A DNA stretch of 62,838 bases from Candidatus Bathyarchaeota archaeon. GTDB taxonomy: Archaea; Thermoproteota; Bathyarchaeia; RBG-16-48-13; JAGMEO01. How positions within the stretch are numbered: position 1 is the first letter of the stretch; the number at the start of each line of letters is the position of its first letter. Both the position numbers and the translations under genes were made by a program. Below the pieces are notes generated by a model. That model did no database searches, was not told the DNA's origin, and saw only the letters and a program-made list of their open reading frames with translations. Shown here piece after piece: positions 36,890 to 45,509 of this stretch. Location of the stretch: NCBI GenBank assembly GCA_030602965.1, contig JAUVYS010000001.1:1-62838 (forward strand), in the 5' to 3' direction.

Positions 36890-37117
36890 ATGCCGATAGT
36901 AAAGAAAAAGGTAAGAGGGCAATCGTATATTTATTATACATATTGGAATAAAGGAAAGCTTCGAGAAGAATATATTGGACGAGCAGACGATGATCAAGCG
37001 ATGATAATCGCTTTGAGAAAACGTTTAGTTTGGCTTAAAAAAAAGAAAGATAAAATTCAACAAGAAATCAATAAAAATCAATCTGAATTATGGCGTCTTT
37101 CAAGATCATGGGTTTAA
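36890..37117 (+). CDS. Small basic coiled-coil protein, unknown
   Basis: 75 aa. Begins MPIVKKKVRGQSYIYYTYW, a strand-rich segment with YIGRADDD, followed by a lysine-rich amphipathic helix (LRKRLVWLKKKKDKIQQEIN) that could form a coiled coil. Similar short proteins are widespread in archaea and may bind nucleic acid, but I cannot name a family. ATG start with no strong ribosome site; stands alone before mtnA. Confidence 0.6.
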   Translation: MPIVKKKVRGQSYIYYTYWNKGKLREEYIGRADDDQAMIIALRKRLVWLKKKKDKIQQEINKNQSELWRLSRSWV

Positions 37118-37197
37118 ACTTTAAGATTATACCTTTTTTATAAAGACATGTTATCATATCACTAATATAAACTTTAAAATAAATATGGGCAATCAAT

Positions 37198-38457
37198 ATG
37201 GTAATAAATATAGAAACTGTTTTTTCTAATATTGGTCTAGTTTTTGATAATGAACTAGGAACTTACGTTCATCAAAAGACTAGAATACCAATAACTGTTA
37301 GATTTGATAACGATAAACAAAAACTCACACTCTTAGATCAAACAAAATTACCATTTGATACCTTAACATGGATGACAGCAGATTGGAAAGAGGCAGCTTT
37401 TTCGGGTATTAGAAACATGATAGTTCGAGGATCACAAGCAATAGGCATTGCAGCTGCATATAGTATGCTATTAGCAGCCAAATCCTTGGCTTCTAATAGT
37501 AAAATGTTTTTATCAGAATTAAAAAAGGCAGGTGAAATTATAAAATCGGTAAGACAGACAGCGTCTCCTCTTATGTGGGCTGTTGATAAAACATTTAAGG
37601 CAGCAGAACACAAATTTAAATACACAAATAATGTTGACGATGCAGTTCAAGCTGTTAAAGATAAAGCAGATTTTATTCTAGCAAGCGATTTAATATTATG
37701 TTCATTTCTTAGAAAGGAAGGTCGAAAGTATCTAGAGGATGGCGATGTTATATTAACACATTGTAATGCAGGCTCACTTTCATCGTCTTATGGTGGACAT
37801 GCTTTAGGAATGCTTGAAGAAGCAGTTGCTGAAGGGATTGATCTTTTAGTAATCTCAAAGGAGACGCGTCCAAGATCGCAAGGATTTAAACTAACGACGT
37901 GGGAGCTTCTTAAAGCAAATGTCCCAGTAATTATTATTACTGATAATATGATAAGTAGCGCAATTAAACGTTATAATATTACTAAGATAATAGTTGGTGC
38001 TGATAGAGTCTCAAAAGATGGATCATTAGCAAATAAAATTGGAACGCATGATGTGGCAATAATTTCTTCAGCTTATAAAATACCTTTTTATGTTGCTACA
38101 ACTGTTTCCACAGTTGATCTAAAAACAGAGAAAGGCGACAACATTCCAATCGAGGAAAGAAACAAAGAAGAAATATTATATTATTATCGTTTAGAAGCAA
38201 AAGATAAAAAAGATCATAGGATATTATCAGAAAAGGCATTAATGCAATGGCCTCTTGAAAAGAACATTTCAAATAAAGTTGTTCCTAAAAAAGGAAATAC
38301 AACAATCTACAATCCAGCTTTCGATATTACACCACCAAAATTGATTAATTATTATATAACAGATATCGGTACATTCAAACCTACAGAAATAAAAAAATTG
38401 ACAATAAAAGAAATAGAACAAAAGGTAAATAATAGATTAAAAAAATGGGGGTTCTAA
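37198..38457 (+). CDS. mtnA: S-methyl-5-thioribose-1-phosphate isomerase family (MtnA/aIF2B-like)
   Basis: Aldose-ketose isomerase of methionine salvage. NMIVRGSQAIGIAAA (substrate loop), the catalytic Cys in LTHCNAGSL, the catalytic Asp in ITDNMISSAI, and GADRVSKDGSLANKIGT. C-terminal YYITDIGTFKP is the MtnA-type end, distinguishing it from ribose-1,5-bisphosphate isomerase. 419 aa, with an N-terminal extension of about 40 residues and a longer C-terminus than most. Related archaeal proteins can act on other substrates, so the exact reaction is not certain. Confidence 0.88.
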   Translation: MVINIETVFSNIGLVFDNELGTYVHQKTRIPITVRFDNDKQKLTLLDQTKLPFDTLTWMTADWKEAAFSGIRNMIVRGSQAIGIAAAYSMLLAAKSLASNSKMFLSELKKAGEIIKSVRQTASPLMWAVDKTFKAAEHKFKYTNNVDDAVQAVKDKADFILASDLILCSFLRKEGRKYLEDGDVILTHCNAGSLSSSYGGHALGMLEEAVAEGIDLLVISKETRPRSQGFKLTTWELLKANVPVIIITDNMISSAIKRYNITKIIVGADRVSKDGSLANKIGTHDVAIISSAYKIPFYVATTVSTVDLKTEKGDNIPIEERNKEEILYYYRLEAKDKKDHRILSEKALMQWPLEKNISNKVVPKKGNTTIYNPAFDITPPKLINYYITDIGTFKPTEIKKLTIKEIEQKVNNRLKKWGF

Positions 38458-38565
38458 AACAACAAATTATTCAATCGTTATACTAACTCTAAGATTAACA
38501 GCGTATCTACCTAATTTCTATTAAGAAAGATATTAAAGACAAATTAATTCTAATACAACTAATTA

Positions 38566-38694
38566 GCCGGGGTGGCTGAGCGGTTTAAAGCGCTGGACAC
38601 AATTTAAAAGACCAGAATCGAAATCCAGTTCTCCCTTTGACTTAATAATTAAGAAGGACCGAGAGCATGGGTTCAAATCCCATCCCCGGCGCCA
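38566..38694 (+). tRNA. tRNA-Ser (anticodon CGA) with two introns, one in the variable arm
   Basis: Class II tRNA: GCCGGGG pairs with CCCCGGC, G73, CCA encoded. Intron 1 (38599-38617, 19 nt) sits at 32/33; removal gives CTGGA-CTCGAAA-TCCAG with anticodon CGA at 38619-38621. Its central helix is CTGG/CCAG with bulges ACA and AAT. Intron 2 (38640-38659, 20 nt) lies in the long variable arm; removal gives TCTC-CCTTTGC-GAGA. Its fold is CCTT/AAGG with bulges TGA and ACC, capped by CTTAA/TTAAG. T arm ATGGG-TTCAAAT-CCCAT is normal. Confidence 0.93.
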
Positions 38695-38704
38695 ATTTAT
38701 CTTT

Positions 38705-39340
38705 TTAATGAATCGTTGAAGAAAGAACATCAATTTTTGTAATAATTCCAACCAATTTATCTTTATCCATAACGAGAACAGCAGGGTAGCCTCTTGATAA
38801 AATTACTAAAACACCTTCAAAATTTGATGATGGGTTGACAATCATGAAACGGTCTTCCATGATATTTTGGACAGGTTCATATACAATATTTTTTTTTCTC
38901 GATGTAAATATAATTTTATCAATTAATGTAGACTCTTGAATGCTTCCAACAATTTTTCCCTTTTTTGTAACAGGTATTTGAGAAATTCCATGTTTTCTCA
39001 TAAGTCTTACTACTTTATAAACGGGCTCCATTACGTCGATTGTGATAACAGGGCTATGCATGACATCTTTAGCTGAACGTTTTTCGAATACAGTGACAAC
39101 TGCATCAATAATTCTTTTTAAAGTAGAAAGACGGGGGTCAACAGTACCATTTTCAATACGAGCTATAAGTGACTGACTAACTCCAGCCTTTTTCGCCAGT
39201 TCTTTTTGAGTTAAATCTGCAATTTTTCTTAAATGCTTTATATCTTTTGGTGTTGGCAACTTTAAACTTACCAAATAATACAACTCCAAATTTAAGCGGA
39301 GAGTCAATAAAGATAACTTTTTTGGGTCCTTATATGTCAT
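38705..39340 (-). CDS. XRE-type HTH plus two CBS domains
   Basis: Predicted transcription regulator sensing adenine nucleotides. HTH at about residues 30-85 (DIKHLRKIADLTQKELAKKAGVSQSLIARIENG), then a CBS pair (RSAKDVMHSPVITIDVMEP... and VQNIMEDRFMIVNPSSN... to the C-terminus). Archaeal proteins of this type usually begin near SLKLPTPKDIK, so the first 25 residues may be extra. The ATG 39340 overlaps the stop of the upstream gene by 4 nt (ATGA), so the pair is coupled. Confidence 0.85.
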   Translation of the reverse strand: MTYKDPKKLSLLTLRLNLELYYLVSLKLPTPKDIKHLRKIADLTQKELAKKAGVSQSLIARIENGTVDPRLSTLKRIIDAVVTVFEKRSAKDVMHSPVITIDVMEPVYKVVRLMRKHGISQIPVTKKGKIVGSIQESTLIDKIIFTSRKKNIVYEPVQNIMEDRFMIVNPSSNFEGVLVILSRGYPAVLVMDKDKLVGIITKIDVLSSTIH

Positions 39341-39849
39341 TTTGACGATTCTTTTTTAGAAAGCATCTTTGACATAGCAAGTTCTTCAAGAGAAGAAATT
39401 AATTTTTTTCGTAAAAAGGTAAGGTTTTTAATATTTTCTTCTTTAGAATCGCCATTGTTAAGGGGTTTCCAAATTTTACGATAAGTCTCAACATACTCTT
39501 CTAAATGTTTTGAGATTTCTAAATATCTGTTTAACCGAGGCGTCTCTAAAATACCTAAATGCCCTAATAGAAGAATTGTATATATTGAACGGATAACATT
39601 CCTTTGAGCTTGACGTAAAGTTCTATTAAAAGCGCCACGACTTACACCCTTCCCAATTAATCGCAGTTGAGATTTATACTCATAAACTACGGGTTGTCCG
39701 ATTATTTCTTCAGCTAGAACGTCAATTAGAAACGTCTCTAGTTGCGTCTGTGTTAAATGGCTATTTTCAGCTAACGTTTTTACTAAGGGATCTTCTAAAG
39801 TAGTAACTAACCAACTCTTTACCTCTTCTCTAATATCAACAAAATCCAA
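39337..39849 (-). CDS. Conserved helical protein, unknown
   Basis: 170 aa, largely alpha-helical, no transmembrane segment. Contains HLTQTQLETFLIDVLAEEIIG and SRGAFNRTLRQAQRNVIRSIYTILLLGHLG, which looks like a helix-turn-helix that recurs in archaeal regulatory proteins. Family not named with confidence. It is translationally coupled to the HTH-CBS regulator downstream, so the two may act together. Confidence 0.6.
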   Translation of the reverse strand: MDFVDIREEVKSWLVTTLEDPLVKTLAENSHLTQTQLETFLIDVLAEEIIGQPVVYEYKSQLRLIGKGVSRGAFNRTLRQAQRNVIRSIYTILLLGHLGILETPRLNRYLEISKHLEEYVETYRKIWKPLNNGDSKEENIKNLTFLRKKLISSLEELAMSKMLSKKESSK

Positions 39850-39879
39850 ACTAAACCAACCTTTAAAATGGATACCGTT

Positions 39880-40020
39880 TTATATACATATAAAAACAGT
39901 GATGTCATCCTTTTTATTAGTTAAAAAATTGCTCAAAACTCTTTCTACTTGTTCTGTAGAACGACCAGTTTCTGAAAGCGGATGTTCTACAGACCCCTTC
40001 TTTTTTCTGAAATTACTCAA
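39880..40020 (-). CDS. Possible 46-aa ORF
   Basis: TTG-initiated frame directly after an in-frame TAG, ending at 39880-39882. The product starts MSNFRKKKGSVEHPLSETG and continues TEQVERVLSNFLTNKKDD. Amino-acid composition looks protein-like, but there is no ribosome site and the interval also contains a perfect 10-bp inverted repeat (TCTGTAGAAC at 39953, GTTCTACAGA at 39984). It precedes the 170-aa gene by 31 bp on the same strand. Could be chance. Confidence 0.3.
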   Translation of the reverse strand: MSNFRKKKGSVEHPLSETGRSTEQVERVLSNFLTNKKDDITVFICI

Positions 40021-40150
40021 CTATCTTTAATATTTGATGTATTCATCACGATGAATGGTATTTTAAAGTTGGAATAGTATCTACAAATAATCAAATAATT
40101 AAATAATAACCACAGAAAAAATTAATCTTGGATTATAGGAGGAATCAAGC

Positions 40151-40387
40151 ATCGGCAGACGTAAACGGAAGGTCATAAAAATAATAAGAAAAACCATTCC
40201 AAAAATTTTTCAATGCCCAAAATGTGGTAATAAGGCAATAGGAATCACTATAATAAAGAACAAGGCCTTAATTCAATGTGGAAATTGTGAATTAAAAGAA
40301 GAGCTCACATCAACAGCATCGGATGAGCCGGTTGACGTGTATTGTAAATTTATTGATCATTTCTACGGAGGATCTTCAAAATCATAA
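40151..40387 (+). CDS. Elf1-type zinc-ribbon transcription elongation factor
   Basis: 78 aa homologue of eukaryotic Elf1. Basic N-terminus GRRKRKVIKIIRKTIP, then a zinc ribbon CPKC...CGNC and an acidic C-terminus. Position of the zinc ligands matches the family. No ATG, GTG or TTG exists upstream in frame: the frame opens after a TAG and the first family residue follows ATC at 40151, with AGGAGG at 40138-40143 exactly 8 nt upstream, so either ATC is used or ATG has mutated. It is followed 32 bp later by GGGP synthase on the same strand. Confidence 0.78.
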   Translation: MGRRKRKVIKIIRKTIPKIFQCPKCGNKAIGITIIKNKALIQCGNCELKEELTSTASDEPVDVYCKFIDHFYGGSSKS

Positions 40388-40419
40388 TTATTTTAACTCT
40401 GTTCTAAATAGATAGATAT

Positions 40420-41172
40420 GTGATTTTGATGCGTCAAATAGAAAAATACATTCTACAAAAAATTCAAAAAAGCCCTATTCATATGACCCTTTTAGATCCT
40501 GAGAAAACACAGCCAAAACAAGCGTTAGAAATTGCTAAGGCAGCTGAAGTCGCAGGGACTTCAGCGATTATGATTGGGGGGTCAACTCTTATCACTCCTT
40601 ATGCTCTAGATGAAATTACCAAAGCAATAAAAGAGAAAGTAAAAATTCCAATTATTCTTTTTCCAGGAAATATATCTGGAGTATGTAAGTATGCTGATGC
40701 CATCTGGTTCATGTCTTTATTAAACTCTACCAATAGCTATTTCATAACTGGAGCACAAATCTTAGCAGCCCCATTAGTTAAAAAATATAGCCTTGAACCT
40801 ATCCCGATGGGATATATTATTGTAGGTGAGGGAGGTACAGCAGCGATAATAGGTCAAGTTAGACCAATACCCTATAATAAACCAGAAATTTCTGCGCTTT
40901 ATGCTTTAGCAGCACAATATCTCGGAATGCATTTTATTTATCTTGAGGCTGGATCAGGAGCTACAAAACCAGTACCTTCAAACATGATCAAGTTAGTAAG
41001 AAGTTACATAGATATTCCTATAATCGTTGGAGGAGGCATAAGGACAGGTATAGATGTCCAAAACGCTGTAAAAGCAGGAGCAAACATAATTATCACAGGT
41101 ACTATAGTAGAAGAGGAACCATTAATTAAAGAAAAAATTGCTGATTTAGTAAATAATTTACACAGTAAATAA
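40420..41172 (+). CDS. Geranylgeranylglyceryl phosphate synthase
   Basis: First committed step of archaeal ether lipids: attaches geranylgeranyl to sn-glycerol-1-phosphate. TIM barrel with HMTLLDPEK at the first strand, IMIGGST, LFPGN, YLEAGSGA and the phosphate loop VGGGIRTG...ITGTIVEE. 250 aa. An in-frame ATG at 40429 (MRQIEKYI) is an alternative start. Follows the Elf1 gene closely. Confidence 0.94.
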   Translation: MILMRQIEKYILQKIQKSPIHMTLLDPEKTQPKQALEIAKAAEVAGTSAIMIGGSTLITPYALDEITKAIKEKVKIPIILFPGNISGVCKYADAIWFMSLLNSTNSYFITGAQILAAPLVKKYSLEPIPMGYIIVGEGGTAAIIGQVRPIPYNKPEISALYALAAQYLGMHFIYLEAGSGATKPVPSNMIKLVRSYIDIPIIVGGGIRTGIDVQNAVKAGANIIITGTIVEEEPLIKEKIADLVNNLHSK

Positions 41173-41322
41173 ACATTGTAAATATTAATTCTTATAATAA
41201 TTAAAAGAACATTTTTCGCAAATTTTTGTAAATAATATTAAAGATTATAATTGTGTTTGATCATTCTAACCAATAGTGTCTTTATTAGTGCGTTAATACT
41301 TTGACTTTTTAGGTACTGTTTC

Positions 41323-44300
41323 TTGGACTTAGTTGCAACTGAAGAATATCAACGATACTTCATTCATATAGAACAAAGATTGCAAGAACTCTATAAAATC
41401 GCAAAAAAAGCAAAACAAACTGGGATTGATCCTTTATTAGAGCCTGAACCAAAGATTGCTAAAGATCTTGCCGAGATGGTTGAAGGACTAGTTGGTCCTC
41501 CTAGAGTTGCAAAAAGAATACGTGAACTAAGTGGCAAAATAAGTCTTGAAAAAATCGCGTTAAAAATAGCTGAAGAGATTGTCCATGCTAAATTTGGTCA
41601 CATGGAAGAACAAGTGGTCCTTGAACAAGCAATAAAAACAGCTCTTGCTATTCTCACAGGGGGAATTACTGCAGCACCACTTCAGGGAATATCTAGTGTT
41701 AAAATTAAACAGAATTTGGATCAAACTCGTTACCTCGCTATATATTTTGCAGGTCCAATTCGGTCGGCTGGAGGCACTGAACAGGCTTTAATTCTTGTAA
41801 TAGGCGACTTTATACGTCGAAGGTTAGGTCTTGATCGGTATAAACCAATTGACTTTGAGATCCGTCGTTTTATTGAAGAAATTCGTATTTATGAGAGAGA
41901 AGTGTCGCGCTTCCAGTATCATGTTTCCGATAAAGATCTTAAAATTATTATCCGAAATCTCCCAGTTGAAGTAACGGGAATTAAAACAGACAACATTGAA
42001 GTTGTCTCTTTTAGAAACCTTCCTAGAATAGAAACAAATAGTGTAAGAGGTGGTGCACTTCGTGTAATAAACGATGGTGTATTTGGAAGGTCAAGAAAGA
42101 TATGGAAAATAGTGGATGAATTTGGAATAGAAGGGTGGGACTGGTTAAAAAAACTAGAAATAAAAGAAACGCAAAGTGAAAAGCCTGAATCCCAGTATAT
42201 GGAAGATGTAATTGCTGGACGTCCTATTTTCTCTTTTCCTTCAAGAATAGAAGGTTTTAGACTAAGATATGGCAGAGCAAGAAATACAGGATTAGCTGCT
42301 TTAGGTATTCATCCAGCTACAATGATTATTTTACAAAACTTTCTAGCGGCTGGGACCCAAATTCGCATCGAGATGCCTGGAAAAGCAGGTATAGTGCTTC
42401 CGGTTGAAACAATAATGCCGCCAATTGTCAGGCTTAAAGACGGGTCAGTTATTCGCATCGAATCTTTATCAATAGCATCCTCTGTAAAAAATGATGTCGA
42501 AAAAATTTTGTTTTTAGGGGACCTCCTCGTAGGCTTTGGTGAATTTATAGAAAATAATAAAGCCTTGGTTCCCAGTGGTTATGTAGAAGAATGGTGGACT
42601 CAAGATTTATTATTAAAAATAAAGACAATCTACCAAGGTTCTTTTAAAGAAGCTGGAAAAGTATCTGCTATTGATCATGCTCGTTTAAAGGAATTGGTAG
42701 AAAAGCCGTTTGAAACGAAACCAACCTTTAAAGAAGCACTTAACATTTCCAAGCAACTGAATGTGCCGCTTCACCCTTGTTATACTTACTTGTGGAAAGT
42801 TATCGATGTAAATGAACTTTTGAAACTTAGAAATAGTTTAATTAAATCAGATAAAACAACAAAGAACAGTGTTATTGAAACCTTTAAGCTTCCATTGGAT
42901 GTTAAATTAAAGTCTATTTTAGAACGTATACGTCTTCCACATCGAATATCCAATGGTAATATCATAATTGACGCAAACGCTGAGGCTTTAGCTTTTTGCC
43001 TTAAAATCGACGATAAAAAAATCAGGATAAAAAAGGAAAAGACTACTCTAGAGACCATTAAAAAAATATCTGGAATAAATTTCCGTGATGTTGGTGGAAC
43101 CCCTATAGGTGCGAGAATGGGGCGACCTGAAAAAGCAAAACCCAGGGTAATGTCTCCCCCAGTTCATGCACTCTTTCCAGTAAGCTTGGCTGGAGGACCA
43201 TATAGAAACGTATTAGAAGCCGTAAAAAAGGGAGAAATCCAAGTCGAAGTTTCGAGAAGAAGATGCCCCAAATGTAACGCCATAACCTTCAGGCGTTATT
43301 GTTTAATGTGCGAAGAAAAAACAGTTGAAGAGAACACATGCCCTAAGTGTAATCATATAATTACCGAAGCAATTTGTCCCGTCTGTAATGTTAGTGTTGT
43401 AAGTTACAATCTTCGTTCTCTAAATGTCAAGGCTATCTACAATGAAGCGTGTAAAAAGCTGGGTGTTCGTTCTATAGGACTAGTTAAAGGAGTTAGAGGT
43501 CTGACAAGTGAAACAAAAACGCCTGAACCCCTAGAGAAAGGAATCTTAAGAGCTAATCATGGTCTTTTTGTCTATAAAGATGGGACCATACGCTTCGACG
43601 CAACAGATGCACCATTAACACATTTTAAACCATTAGAGATAAACACTTCAATAAAACAACTAAAAAAACTTGGATACACTCATGATAAAGACGGAAAACC
43701 ACTTCAGAACCCTAATCAAATATGTGAGCTCAAAGTACAAGATGTCCTTTTGAATAAAAAGGGTGTTGATTATCTAATTAAAACAGCCCATTTCATAGAT
43801 GATCTTCTCCAGAGAGTGTATGGACTGCCATCATATTACAATGTAAATAATGTAAAAGACATCTTTGGACATCTAATAATAGGGCTAGCACCACACACAT
43901 TAGCTGGAGTAATAGGAAGGATAATAGGCTTCACTGAGGCGCGAGTCTGCTTTGCACACCCCTTATGGCATAATATGAAAAGAAGAGATTGTGATGGTGA
44001 TGAAGACACAGTTATGTTAGCTCTTGATCCGCTAATTAACTTTTCAAAAGCATATCTTCCAGCCCAAATAGGAGGAATAATGGATACACCCCTTCTTATA
44101 CTTTCAATAATTAATCCCTTAGAGGTAGATGAAGCACATAACATTGACGTAACTAGTAACTATCCCTTAAATTTCTATGAGAGCACCCTTATTAACTCAG
44201 ATCCAAAAAAGGCAGCACAATATATAGACACCATCGCTAACAGGCTTGGTTTACCAGCCCAGTTCCAAGGCTATAGTTACACTCATCATATCACAAATAT

Positions 44301-44736
44301 AAACAATGGAAATCATGAAAGTGCATATATGCAGCTGGGGACGATGTCAAATAAAGTAGCAAGCCAACTACTCCTAGCCGATAAAATCGAAGCAGTTGAA
44401 GTAATTGAAGTAGCAGAACGTGTTCTAACAACCCACTTTATACGAGACATCGTTGGAAACCTCAGAGCCTTTACAACTCAAAAATTTAGATGTAAAATAT
44501 GTAACGCAAAATTTAGAAGGATGCCGCTATCTGGAAAATGTCCTTACTGTAAGAACGAAATTGTTTTAACTGTTCATAGAGGAGGCATAGAAAAATATCT
44601 AAACATATCTAGTTATCTAGTAAAAAAATACAATATCAGACAGTATTACAAACAGAGAATTGACCTTGTGAAAGACGAGATAGACCTATTATTTAGATCA
44701 AGAGAGAAACAAATTCACATTTCAGATTTCATGTGA
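41323..44736 (+). CDS. DNA polymerase D large subunit (DP2)
   Basis: Catalytic subunit of archaeal PolD. 1137 aa with TTG start. N-terminal DP1-interaction/central region includes YFAGPIRSAGGTEQAL and GDFIRRRL. Zinc-binding cysteines cluster at CPKC/CLMC and CPKC/CPVC (about residues 648-690) and again at CKIC/CPYC near residue 1062-1080. The two-aspartate active site is KRRDCDGDEDTVML at about 890. No intein interrupts any of these conserved blocks. The small subunit is at 35.1-36.7 kb. Confidence 0.96.
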   Translation: MDLVATEEYQRYFIHIEQRLQELYKIAKKAKQTGIDPLLEPEPKIAKDLAEMVEGLVGPPRVAKRIRELSGKISLEKIALKIAEEIVHAKFGHMEEQVVLEQAIKTALAILTGGITAAPLQGISSVKIKQNLDQTRYLAIYFAGPIRSAGGTEQALILVIGDFIRRRLGLDRYKPIDFEIRRFIEEIRIYEREVSRFQYHVSDKDLKIIIRNLPVEVTGIKTDNIEVVSFRNLPRIETNSVRGGALRVINDGVFGRSRKIWKIVDEFGIEGWDWLKKLEIKETQSEKPESQYMEDVIAGRPIFSFPSRIEGFRLRYGRARNTGLAALGIHPATMIILQNFLAAGTQIRIEMPGKAGIVLPVETIMPPIVRLKDGSVIRIESLSIASSVKNDVEKILFLGDLLVGFGEFIENNKALVPSGYVEEWWTQDLLLKIKTIYQGSFKEAGKVSAIDHARLKELVEKPFETKPTFKEALNISKQLNVPLHPCYTYLWKVIDVNELLKLRNSLIKSDKTTKNSVIETFKLPLDVKLKSILERIRLPHRISNGNIIIDANAEALAFCLKIDDKKIRIKKEKTTLETIKKISGINFRDVGGTPIGARMGRPEKAKPRVMSPPVHALFPVSLAGGPYRNVLEAVKKGEIQVEVSRRRCPKCNAITFRRYCLMCEEKTVEENTCPKCNHIITEAICPVCNVSVVSYNLRSLNVKAIYNEACKKLGVRSIGLVKGVRGLTSETKTPEPLEKGILRANHGLFVYKDGTIRFDATDAPLTHFKPLEINTSIKQLKKLGYTHDKDGKPLQNPNQICELKVQDVLLNKKGVDYLIKTAHFIDDLLQRVYGLPSYYNVNNVKDIFGHLIIGLAPHTLAGVIGRIIGFTEARVCFAHPLWHNMKRRDCDGDEDTVMLALDPLINFSKAYLPAQIGGIMDTPLLILSIINPLEVDEAHNIDVTSNYPLNFYESTLINSDPKKAAQYIDTIANRLGLPAQFQGYSYTHHITNINNGNHESAYMQLGTMSNKVASQLLLADKIEAVEVIEVAERVLTTHFIRDIVGNLRAFTTQKFRCKICNAKFRRMPLSGKCPYCKNEIVLTVHRGGIEKYLNISSYLVKKYNIRQYYKQRIDLVKDEIDLLFRSREKQIHISDFM

Positions 44737-44758
44737 GGACAGGTAATTCTGGCTATAG

Positions 44759-45040
44759 TTGGCTGTTGCGTTTATGACCTATAATCCAAATGCATACTTG
44801 TATAAAATCAGAAATGTAAAAACAGGCTTGGAGCTACGTACAAAAATTTTGACAATTTTAGAAGCTGCTCCACAGACGGCTAAAGAAACCGCATCTAAAC
44901 TCAAAAAAACATACTCAAGCATTATGCGGCAACTTCATCATCTTAGAAATGAGAAACTTATTGATAGGGAAAGACAGAAAGCGTCTTACGTGTGGTATAC
45001 GACAGGAATAGGACAGAAAAAATTAAACGAGCTGATTTGA
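44759..45040 (+). CDS. ArsR-like winged-helix protein
   Basis: Up to 93 aa, a single winged helix: ELRTKILTILEAAPQTAKETASKLKKTYSSIMRQLHHLRNEKLI with a wing DRERQKASYVWYTTGIG. TTG 44759 gives five extra residues; ATG 44774 (MTYNPNAYLYKIRN) may be the start. 22 bp downstream of DP2, so possibly co-transcribed. Target unknown. Confidence 0.78.
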   Translation: MAVAFMTYNPNAYLYKIRNVKTGLELRTKILTILEAAPQTAKETASKLKKTYSSIMRQLHHLRNEKLIDRERQKASYVWYTTGIGQKKLNELI

Positions 45041-45335
45041 TGAGACAAACTCAAAAACATTGAACCGCGGCAAGAATAAAATTGGAATGGGTTTTTATTG
45101 ACACATCAGTGAATTTGAAAGGATGATAAAAAAGATTTTATGAACAGCTGATTCAGAAAGAGTAATTCTTAAAACTAGAAAAAGTCATCTTGGCTCGACA
45201 CAAGAATTTTTGTCCTAAATATCAAGACCTCACAGGTGCTTTAGAATTCTAACTAATGTTGCTAATCATTACTTTGAATGTCAATATTTAATTAGTACCT
45301 GTGTTAATTTTAAACGGAACTTCGGAGGATGAAAT
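45041..45335. other. Intergenic stretch with a possible gene relic
   Basis: 295 bp with no intact gene. On the plus strand, one frame from about 45081 to 45254 reads LEWVFIDTSVNLKG, two stops, KRFYEQLIQKE, a stop, and KLEKVILARHKNFCPKY, which looks like protein sequence broken by nonsense codons, with no frameshift needed. The family is not recognised, and chance cannot be ruled out. The 3' part (from about 45255) holds the promoter region and GGAGG ribosome site of the Sec61-beta gene. Confidence 0.35.
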
Positions 45336-45509
45336 ATGAGTTCAAGAAGAAAAAAACGTGGTGACGCTCCTCTTCCGACCGCATCTGCTGGCTTGCTCAG
45401 ATTTTACGAAGCAGAAACGACATCTGTTATTAAACTTCGACCGGAAATCGTCATTATTCTTTCAATAGTTTTAATCGTTGGCGTAATTATTGCTCGTATG
45501 ATTCTATAG
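45336..45509 (+). CDS. secG: Preprotein translocase Sec61-beta subunit
   Basis: 57-aa tail-anchored subunit of the SecYEbeta channel. Starts MSSRRKKRGDAPLPTASAGLLRF, the Sec61-beta signature (small, P/T/S/A-rich segment then AGLLRFY), followed by KLRPEIVI and one C-terminal membrane helix ending RMIL. ATG 45336 preceded by GGAGG (45323-45327). The stop overlaps the convergent MBL gene by 6 nt. Confidence 0.95.
   Translation: MSSRRKKRGDAPLPTASAGLLRFYEAETTSVIKLRPEIVIILSIVLIVGVIIARMIL

Noticed and set aside
38563..38751. 62-aa minus-strand reading frame over tRNA-Ser
   Set aside because: It is the antisense of the tRNA and of the following gene's end.
41323..44736. Intein in the PolD large subunit
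   Set aside because: Length is normal and the conserved blocks are continuous; no Hint or homing endonuclease motif.
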